DNA from: Carettochelys insculpta
Lineage: Eukaryota; Chordata; Testudines; Carettochelyidae
Direction: 5' to 3'
DNA length: 64,000 nt
NCBI RefSeq assembly: GCF_033958435.1
Contig: NC_134138.1
Coordinates: 5,902,001 to 5,966,000, forward strand
Every line of letters starts with the position of its first letter. Position 1 is the stretch's first letter. Both the position numbers and the translations under genes were made by a program. The notes below the pieces were generated by a model, which worked only from the letters and a program-made list of their open reading frames with translations, was not told where the DNA came from and made no database searches. Below are positions 58,101 to 64,000 of this stretch, piece by piece.

Positions 58101-60964
58101 GCCAAGTTCTGAGCTAGAATGAGAGGGGAAGAAGAGGGGAGGTGAGATGTGCCCATTGCTTGCAAAGGGGAGGGGTTAGAAGTCCTTCATCCCACACAAA
58201 GCCAGAGCTGCTTCCCTGCAGAGTTATGCAAACCAGGCATTGACTGAAATTCGGTTTTCTAGTGGAAGCCCTGTGCCCTGGGGGCAAGAGTGACAGCAGG
58301 TTGGTGATTGGAGTTCGACCCAGACAGAGCTTCTCTAAACCCACCACATCCCACAGACAGCTGGAGCTGCTTTCCCCATGGCAGAGATGGGCCATGATGT
58401 TCAGATGCAACCTCTCCAGCCAGCTCCTGCCAGCTGGAGCCCATGCCCAGGTCAGCAGTGGGAAGGGAAATGTCTCCCAGGACTTTTGCCATCTTCTTAG
58501 GCAGAGGTTGGTTCGGATAGGTCTGGAGTACAACATCCAAAGGAACAAGGTTCAATTCATGATGTACCAGCTCCTTACCCCCTGGTGGTGGGGCACAGCC
58601 CTGAGATAGGACCTCAACCTCACACAGGGTGAGATACTCCTCCCTGCCCGGGATGACGATGGTGACGTAGCGGCCCTCCAGCCCGTGGCAGCAGATGGTG
58701 CTGAGGGATCCAGGGCTGGTGTCGGTGATGGTCCCACAGCTAAAGAACATAAGCCAAGAAGACAAAAGAAGACGGATGTATTCAAGTCCTCCCTTGAGTA
58801 CTGAAAGAAGGAGTTGAACCAGTCTTGGAACCATTACTGATTTTACAGAGAACTGACAAAGGACAGGTGTGGTTACAGAGCTAGGGATGAGCAAACATTG
58901 TACCTGGCTTCAAAAATGGGAAACAAAGAGGAAGTGTGAAATTCTGGAAGTGAGCCCAGTGTCAGTAAGTAAGAGGGCAACGGAAGAAATTATCAAACCA
59001 TTTGAAACATGAATTTGTGAAGAAGGAATTATACCACACCTCATTTTCTTTTTTGATGACTAATTTGCCTAAAGAATGGAGGGAAGCGGTAGATGTGATA
59101 GGTAGTGATTTTTAAGAAGGCTTTTCCACAGAATCCCCCATTACACTCCTCTCTTAAGCAAACTGGGGAAAGATTATAAATGAAAGGACCATCAGGTGTG
59201 CGCACAACTGCTTGAACAAAATATGCAGAGAGGAGCTATCAATGTTGATGGTCAAATTAAGGGGTTATATTTAGAAAGGTCTCAGAGGGGTCTGTCCTGT
59301 GTTACCTAGTGTTCTATGTTGTCAGTAAAATCAGAGGTGGTTGAGCATAGATTACAGTTAGAAAATGTACATATGAAAGGAAGCTGAGAGGAGGGTAAGA
59401 GGACTGGGAGAAAGGCTCAACCTCCAGGTTCCTGGCTTGGCCCGTCCATGCTCTGCCCCCAGGATGGCCTGAGTTCCCAATCCCTTCTCACTCTTCGGGG
59501 CCCAGGCTGGTGCCACTAGAAGTCCTGCCCCATAGGACTTAGGGAGACTGGCGCTAGTGTCTGCCAGTGCTCTGGGGTTGGGGACACTGACACCACTGGG
59601 AAAATGGACAGGGAGGGTTGCACTGGGCTCTGATGGGGGGAGGGCTACGTAGGGAGGTGGGTGGGACCTCAGGCAGAAGGGGAGGAGCTAAGGGAAGCCT
59701 CCCCCAGTACCTAGTTCACCTGCTGTCCTAGAGGATGAGTGGGGGCAGAAAGGGGTGACGGGAGGGAGGGACATGTCCAGAGAAGGGGGCAAAATGGGGC
59801 AGAAAGTGGCAGGGCAGGAGCAGAAAGAGGCAGGCAGGGGTAGGAGGCAAAGTGGGGATGAGCTCTGGGGTGGAAGGGAAGGGATGCAGCCCCTGGAACT
59901 CAGCAGGATGGTCCTGCCCCACTTGCGCTACAGCTCAGGTTTGGGTGGGCCTGGAGGCCAAGTGCACGGGCTGTGGCCCCCCCAGACCCACCCACATCCA
60001 TGTCCCTGAACCACCAGCCAGGCCCTTACAGCCTCAGGCAGCTTGGAGGGGAGGAGGCACCGGCTGACAATGAGGCCCAATTCCTGTACCTGAGCTGCAA
60101 GGAGTCATCTCACTGCAGAGAAGAGGGAAGCAACTCACATGGGGTTCTCCTTGCCATGGTTGACCTGGGAGTCTCCCACGTGGATCTGGGCTCCCTTCAG
60201 TCTCTCCCCACAGCAGTCTTCCCTGTTCTTCACGATCACCGCGGAGACAGACTGACGACTGCCCAAGTCCACGCTCCACCACGCATCTCTCTCAAGGTTG
60301 GTGTGACTGCAAGAGCCTTGTACCCACTTCCCATCACGGTTTCCATCCACGGCCCTTTGAGCAACAGCTTCTCCGGTCGTCGGGTGGTTATACGTGGACG
60401 ATTGAGTGGCCGGACGTCCCAGTGCCAAGTTCTGAGCTGGAATCAAAGGGTGAGAAGAGGGGAGGTGAGATGTGCCCATTGCTTGGAAGGGGGATGGGTT
60501 AGAAGCCCTTCATCCCACACAAAGCCAGAGCTGCTTCCTACAGAGATACACAAACCAGGCACTGACTGTGAGCCAGGCTCATAGTGGGAGCTCTGTGTCC
60601 TCGGGAGATGAGATTGGTGCTGGGACTTCAGCCCAGACAGAGCCTCTCTAACCCAAAACATGTCCCACATGCAGGTGGAGCTGCTCCCCAAGGCAGAGTT
60701 GGGCCGTGACGTTCAGATGGAGCCTCCCTCGGCCCGTCCCTGCCATCCAGAGCCCACGCCCTGGTGAGCAGTGGGAATGAGAGAGTCTCCCAGTGTTGCT
60801 GGTGTCCCCCTGGGCAGATGTTGGTGCAGAGGGGCTGGGGCACACCATAAAAAAACACATCACTGTGCCAGCGCCTTACCTCCAGGCAGTGGGGTGCAGC
60901 TCTGAGAGACCCCAGGCCCTGAGAAGATCCCAATCGTCAGCAACAGGCACCAGAGAAATGCCAT
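48999..60964 (-). CDS. Fucolectin-like gene 1: signal peptide plus four F-type lectin domains (spliced, 9 exons seen)
   Basis: Predicted secreted fucose-binding lectin of the F-type (FTP, eel fucolectin) family, normally an innate-immune glycan recogniser. Exons in transcript order: signal 60964-60880; A1 60436-60139, B1 58739-58579; A2 58113-57816, B2 56409-56249; A3 55784-55487, B3 54081-53921; A4 53455-53158, B4 49159-48999. Each A+B pair makes a 153-residue domain. Domain positions His45, Arg72, Asp74, Cys75-Cys76, Arg79, Cys139 and Glu140 match, with a constant offset of 7, the fucose, vicinal-disulfide and calcium residues I recall for the eel agglutinin (His52, Arg79, Cys82-83, Arg86, Cys146, Glu147). 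Domain 4 has Cys at position 45 instead of His. All frames are open and all donors are GTGAGT or GTAAGG. B4 still ends in a phase-1 donor, so a further 3' exon is expected but not confidently found. Family call is firm; 3' end and expression are unknown. Confidence 0.88.
49455..50145. repeat. Inverted pair of Penelope-like 3' fragments
   Basis: Minus arm 49455-49840 and plus arm 49793-50145 each encode FNTLTLGMN...NYLTHYKDCFPSFDVRNY-type sequence and end in the ACTTTAAAGACTAAC tail, meeting head to head near 49840. Same C-terminal sequence as 40903-41112. Lies in the A4-B4 intron of gene 1. Confidence 0.75.
50249..50474. mobile_element. Half of a palindromic MITE
   Basis: Begins GGCCGTGTCTACACGAGCC and follows the left arm of the element at 52100-52535 (GCCATTTCGAAGTTTACTAA, GCGCTTCATTAGCATGC, TTTTCGAAAGGACCCCAGC). 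It stops near the centre of symmetry, where the segmental duplication resumes. Confidence 0.8.
50475..51445. repeat. Segmental duplication, right copy of 263-4060
   Basis: Contains the foldback at 50605-50790 and the empty site of the solo LTR (about 50927-50932). Near 51328-51440 an open stretch reads LVLLAVLGNLLVITPC; its left paralogue (3935-4055) has a stop. Confidence 0.75.
51465..51935 (+). pseudogene. Decayed CR1-like RT in gene 1 A4-B4 intron
   Basis: Same relic as in the other module introns (CGAATTTGTGAAGAAGGAAT, GGTCTCACAGGGGCTGTCC). Confidence 0.58.
52100..52535. mobile_element. Palindromic MITE, TSD TAG
   Basis: Almost the whole 436 bp is one inverted repeat around AAGGGGACTT-type sequence near 52318. 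Ends GACTATGCCTACACTAGCC and, inverted, GGCCATGTCTACACTAGCC. TAG at 52097-52099 and 52536-52538; the paralogous site CCACTAGAAGTCCTGCC (for example 54860) is empty. No coding capacity. Confidence 0.92.
53158..53455 (-). CDS. Gene 1 exon A4: lectin domain 4, first part, fucose His replaced by Cys
   Basis: 298 nt module exon. The GSCSCTNL stretch has TGC (Cys) where all six other A exons in the window have CAC (His45). Other substitutions are LGHLATQSS for LGRPATQSS and KDNPI for KENPI. Arg72, Asp74, Cys75-Cys76 and Arg79 remain. Splice sites are intact, so this looks like a translated but altered sugar site rather than a dead exon. Confidence 0.86.
53921..54081 (-). CDS. Gene 1 exon B3: lectin domain 3, second part
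   Basis: 161 nt. Ends LTLCEIEVLSQGCAPLPG before a phase-1 GTAAGG donor. Intron and exon sequence here is almost identical to the B2 region 2.33 kb away, indicating a recent module duplication. Confidence 0.88.
54230..54705 (+). pseudogene. Decayed CR1-like RT in gene 1 A3-B3 intron
   Basis: Nearly identical to 56565-57030, reflecting recent copying of the whole 2.33-kb lectin module. Confidence 0.58.
55487..55784 (-). CDS. Gene 1 exon A3: lectin domain 3, first part
   Basis: 298 nt, phase 1 to phase 2, with all fucose-contact positions present. SVDLGNSQSV replaces SVDLGSRQSV. The acceptor region keeps a pyrimidine tract ending CAG. Confidence 0.88.
56249..56409 (-). CDS. Gene 1 exon B2: lectin domain 2, second part
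   Basis: 161 nt. Carries RYITIVIPGRAEY where the other copies have RYVTIVIPGREEY. Vicinal Cys pair and CEVEV are intact. Canonical acceptor and donor. Confidence 0.88.
56565..57030 (+). pseudogene. Decayed CR1-like RT in gene 1 A2-B2 intron
   Basis: Copy of the relic at 54230-54705, with the same stops. Confidence 0.58.
57816..58113 (-). CDS. Gene 1 exon A2: lectin domain 2, first part
   Basis: 298 nt module exon with intact His45, Arg72, Asp74 and Arg79. It differs from A3 by only a few bases; one visible change makes RAVDENRDGK where the others have RAVDGNRDGK, at the edge of the calcium loop. Acceptor CATTCTAG, donor GTGAGT. Confidence 0.88.
58579..58739 (-). CDS. Gene 1 exon B1: C-terminal third of lectin domain 1
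   Basis: 161 nt, phase 2 in and phase 1 out. The split Ile codon is followed by CGTITDTSPG, CCHGLEGRYV and LTLCEVEV, whose Cys-Glu pair supplies calcium ligands in the family. Acceptor CTTTAG, donor GTAAGG. Confidence 0.88.
58905..59365 (+). pseudogene. Decayed CR1-like RT in gene 1 A1-B1 intron
   Basis: More diverged copy of the same relic, still with the GGTCTCAGAGGGGTCTGTCC box. Confidence 0.55.
60139..60436 (-). CDS. Gene 1 exon A1: N-terminal two thirds of lectin domain 1
   Basis: Acceptor ...CAG at 60437; 298 nt, phase 1 to phase 2; donor GTGAGT. Encodes the NLALGRPATQSSTY start, RAVDGNRDGK calcium loop, CSH (fucose His), AWWSVDLG and NREDCCGERL (RxDx4R with vicinal cysteines). The variable loop reads NHPTTGEAVAQ, unlike the DDPDTGKAFAQ of the other gene 1 copies. 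Confidence 0.88.
60880..60964 (-). CDS. Gene 1 exon 1: start codon and signal peptide
   Basis: ATG at 60964-60962 begins 28 codons with a short N-terminus, a hydrophobic LWCLLLTIGIF core and a small-residue region, as in a secretory signal peptide. The exon ends CCTGGAG before donor GTAAGG, phase 1, which joins in frame to the A exon. The same exon, 85 coding nt long, occurs in gene 2 at 9617-9701. The reading frame is also open upstream of this ATG, but the hydrophobic segment starts here and the paralogue keeps the same ATG. Confidence 0.85.
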
Positions 60965-61066
60965 CCCCGCACTGTCAACATAGGAGACCAAACTACAGCC
61001 ATAGCAAGTGGCAGGTGAGAACCGCACATGTACAGGATGGGCCTCACCTTGCAAAGAAGGGGATGG

Positions 61067-61255
61067 GGGTGGGCTAGCTCAGTGGTCCCAGCGCTGGGCT
61101 GCTAAACCCAGGGTTGTGAGTTCAGTCTTTGAGGTGGCTATTTCGGGAGCTGGGACAAACAGACTTGGGGCGGGGAGGTGCTTGGCTCTGCCAAGAGTGC
61201 AGGGGACTGGAGTTGATGACCTTGCAAGGTCTCTTCAGGCTCTATGAAATGTGTA
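61067..61255 (+). mobile_element. tRNA-derived SINE upstream of gene 1
   Basis: GGGCTAGCTCAGTGGTCCCA (A box), GGTTGTGAGTTCAGTC (B box), tail AAGGTCTCTTCAGGCTCTAT. Same insertion as 9799-10730 before duplication, but without the MITE; it provides the MITE's empty site. Confidence 0.85.
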
Positions 61256-61843
61256 TCACAGGTAAGGGGCCAACCTGTGACTAGAACCAAAGTCCCTGGC
61301 AATCTAGTCCCCTCTCTGCTGACTAGACCACCTTACGGTACTGATGAGTGCCTTCTGATTGGTTTCTGCTGGCCTGTTGGGGAAAAAGCTTGGCACATCC
61401 ATTGACCCTCTCTCAGAGTATCTGGATAGTAGAGGGATACAGGTGTTTACCCATCTAGCAACCAGCATTTGTACACCAATCAAACTGGGGTGCAGTCAGG
61501 GCTGCTCAGCAAAGACCATTTGAAAGTTAAATTGGAAAGCTTTATACAGCACTTCTTAGTTTCTCTGGCAATTCTCCTGTTAGGTGTACAGTGCCCTCAT
61601 TAAGGTGGAGAGCACATATTAGTCATTTGGGTAAAGTACATTACAGAGCTTTTGTAATGATGAAGAAAACAAACCTTAATCCTTGGAAATTTGTGCCTAG
61701 GTTTAAACACAGTAAAGATCCAAATGTGGTAAGGTACAACAATGCAGTCTAGGTGCCAAAAGAATCCCAAATCTACCCTGTCATTGTCCCAGGAGGAAAA
61801 AATAATATAAAAAAGTGAATGTTTCTTTAATAATTAGTGTAAC
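61256..61843. repeat. Segmental duplication, 5' flank of gene 1
   Basis: Partner of 10740-11300. No gene; the two copies diverge where the CR1 (left) and the LTR (right) inserted. Confidence 0.75.
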
Positions 61844-62762
61844 TGTAAGGAATGTGGCAGCAGGAAGGCAAAGCTGCTGAAGGCTGGCAGGAATGTGTCT
61901 CCCAGAGGTCATCTGCATGAGAATGCAAAGGTGTGCGTGTGTGATACCTTTCAGGCAAAGCCTAATTGGCAGCAAGTAAACCATGAGATTTGGTCTATTG
62001 TAAACATGTAGTTGTGAAATCACAATTTAAGCTGACACTCAGTGTGGGAGTTGTGAGATCTCATCAATGCTCTGGGTTGTTGTGGGGGACAGGGCCGTCA
62101 CCATAGCTGCGTAAGACATTGATTACACAGGGCTCCCTGGTTTAAAGCATTGTAAGGCAGGAAATGTGGGGGGTGGGGTTACTAGTTAAATCAGCTTGTT
62201 CAGTGCCTTGCTTATACATTGGCTATATAGGTGTAAGCCTGGTTTGATTAGCTCTCCCCACCTGTTGAAAGACAGAATGGGATACTAGGGTGTTTATGAA
62301 ACCCCACTGGAGATGTTAAGAGCTGAAATCACAGGATTCTGCCTCAGGGTGATCTGTGGCAGTGTGATTAATAAGGAAGCAACAATGGTGACCAGCTGGT
62401 AGAGTAGTGGATGATGGTGGGTGGCCGATAGGAGGAGTGGCCAGGAGGTGGCAGCAAGTGAATGCTGCAGACAAGTGGGCAGCTATTACTGCCCTGGTGA
62501 TGTATCTGTGGGCTCTGGGTTCGGGACTGCACCGTGGGAGGTTCACCCTGTAACTGTGCGTGGGGTAAAGGGCCAAGAGCCCCAGCAAGAGACTTGGTTC
62601 TACTGCATATGGGGATGGTATCTTGGTAAAGGGGTTTGTCTCTTCTGTGCTGAGATATAGTGCACCTGTCACTGTAACCTGGGGGTAGGTTATGGTCATT
62701 AAACAAGCTGTTTCTATCTTAGACTCTGTGCTTGCGGGGGTGGGGGGGAGAACCTCCTTACA
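61844..62762 (+). mobile_element. LTR-like element with perfect 8-bp terminal inverted repeats
   Basis: Starts TGTAAGGA and ends TCCTTACA. Contains ATTAAA near 62697 followed by a G-rich stretch, as in an LTR polyadenylation region. Followed by GGCACCCGGCAAGTGGGG, a possible primer-binding region, and about 150 bp more before the duplicated flank resumes at 62935. Absent from the left paralogue. Target duplication not resolved; could belong to an endogenous retrovirus or another LTR family. Confidence 0.6.
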
Positions 62763-62934
62763 GGCACCCGGCAAGTGGGGTGAAACTATCCCAGGCCACT
62801 GGGTGGGGGCTCGAGCTGGTTGGTTGTATCCTTGACAGGAAACCCCTGCAGGAGTTGAACCCGGCCCTTCTGGCAGGCACCTGGCATTAATAGAAGGATT
62901 ACATAATGTTATCTGGGTTCCCATCCACTAAAAT

Positions 62935-64000
62935 GTCGTTGGCACATGGGTTGGGGGTGTGCATGGTGCCCTGGTTGGGCAGAATTAAAGTATCTGCTGA
63001 ATCCCTCTTTAAACCCTCCTCTGAAACCGCTCCCCCCACACGTGCCGCTCATGCATCTGACGAAGCGGGTCTTTGCCCACGAAAGCTCATGCTCCAAAAT
63101 ATCTGTTAGTCTATAAGGTGCCACGGGACTTCCAGTTGTTTTTGAAGATACAGACTAACTCTGCTTCCCCTCTGATGGTTCTGCTGATGAGTCATAGAAA
63201 CAATTAACATATAATGCCCTATTCAAATGTGTCCCATGCACAAAATTGTGAGTTTACCTGTACAGGAAGTTGGAGTAGTTTCTAGCGGGCCAGAGTTAAG
63301 GTTGTTTATATTTTTTAATGTGACCTTAACGTATTTGAATTTCTTTAAATTTAACCTTAACAACAATTTTCCTGCGTTCATGGTGCTTGGCCTCCGGGTA
63401 ATAGAATTAGTTCTGTAATGTATTTTACCCTGAACTACTGATATGGTCACTCACCCACAATTCCTAGTTTTCCTTGTTTGTTTGTTTTAATAAAAAGTGT
63501 CAGTCTCATATGATGTGACAAGGAGGGAATTGTCTGCAACATTTTTATAAATAAGACGTGTGACAGGGAGGGACAGCTCAGTGATTGGCGCATTGGCTTT
63601 GTAAACCTGGGTCTGTGAGCTCAATCCTTGAGGGGGCCTGTCAAGGCTCTGGGGCAGGTTAGATTTTTTGGGAGGGGAATGTGAGGGATGGTGACAGGTC
63701 CTGCTGAGAGAGCAGGGGATTGGACCCGATATCCTCTCAAGGTCTCTTTCAGCTCCATGAGATATATATATACCTCCCTATAAAACTTGACTAGGGATTG
63801 CTACCCTGTGGGCACAAAAGGGTTAAGAAGTTGCCCTTGGGGTAGAGCAGGAGATGTGAGGGGCTGCCTCCTGACTTGTCCAGGGAGGTGTGAGTGGGTC
63901 CTTAAGAGACTGGTTGAAACCCACCCAGATCAATGGAAGATCTGGAAGGACAATGGAAACCCCCAACATCTGGTCAGCTGGCACCTATCTGCAGGAAACT
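62935..64000. repeat. Segmental duplication, distal block (partner 18336-19400)
   Basis: Colinear to the window end, with the tail repeat at 63055-63175 and the SINE at 63568-63775. No coding sequence recognised. Confidence 0.8.
63568..63775 (+). mobile_element. tRNA-derived SINE
   Basis: GGGACAGCTCAGTGATTGG, GGTCTGTGAGCTCAATCC and a CTCTTTCAGCTCCATGAGAT tail; orthologous to 18963-19175. Confidence 0.8.

Noticed and set aside
61067..61140. Possible tRNA genes from A- and B-box sequences (also at 9810, 18965, 63570)
   Set aside because: The boxes belong to SINEs with long unrelated bodies and CR1-like tails; no cloverleaf or anticodon stem is kept.

Overview
This is vertebrate (non-mammalian amniote) nuclear DNA with spliced genes, no bacterial-style operons and a very heavy load of transposable elements. 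The repeat set (CR1 LINEs, tRNA-derived SINEs with a CR1-like tail, Penelope-like elements, Gmr1-type LTR elements, long palindromic MITEs) points to a turtle, probably a cryptodire. That assignment is inference from repeat families, not from a marker gene.

Host genes: two paralogous genes in direct tandem, both on the minus strand, encode secreted proteins made of repeated F-type lectin (fucolectin) domains. Gene 1 (48999-60964) has a signal-peptide exon and four two-exon lectin modules (A+B, 298+161 nt, 153 codons, flanking introns in phase 1). Gene 2 (4146-9701) has the same signal exon and three modules, of which the last is cut by the left window edge after its A exon. All exon reading frames are open and all splice sites are canonical. 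The region around the two genes is a segmental duplication: roughly 263-4130 pairs with 50475-53100, 9600-11300 with 60860-61840, and 18336-19400 with 62935-64000. Most mobile elements inserted after this duplication, so the paralogue often supplies the empty site.

Layout: 1-4130, intron of gene 2 with decayed CR1, a foldback repeat and a solo LTR; 4146-9701, gene 2; 9799-11300, SINE with nested MITE and duplicated 5' flank; 11309-18335, a minus-strand CR1 split by an LTR element; 18336-21100, duplicated flank and unassigned DNA; 21105-31980, CR1, another LINE, Penelope-like elements and minisatellite; 32660-40345, a tandem LTR-internal-LTR-internal-LTR element; 40686-41150, Penelope-like fragment; 41248-46250, a decayed Gmr1-like Ty3/gypsy element with integrase before reverse transcriptase; 46345-48560, a possible relic lectin exon and a DIRS-like recombinase fragment; 48999-60964, gene 1; 61067-64000, SINEs, an LTR and duplicated flank.

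The most notable signals are the modular fucolectin pair, one lectin domain whose fucose-binding His has become Cys, a tandem LTR element whose middle LTR is a visible crossover chimera of the two outer LTRs, the Gmr1-type pol order, and MITEs whose 3-bp target duplications can be read from paralogous empty sites.
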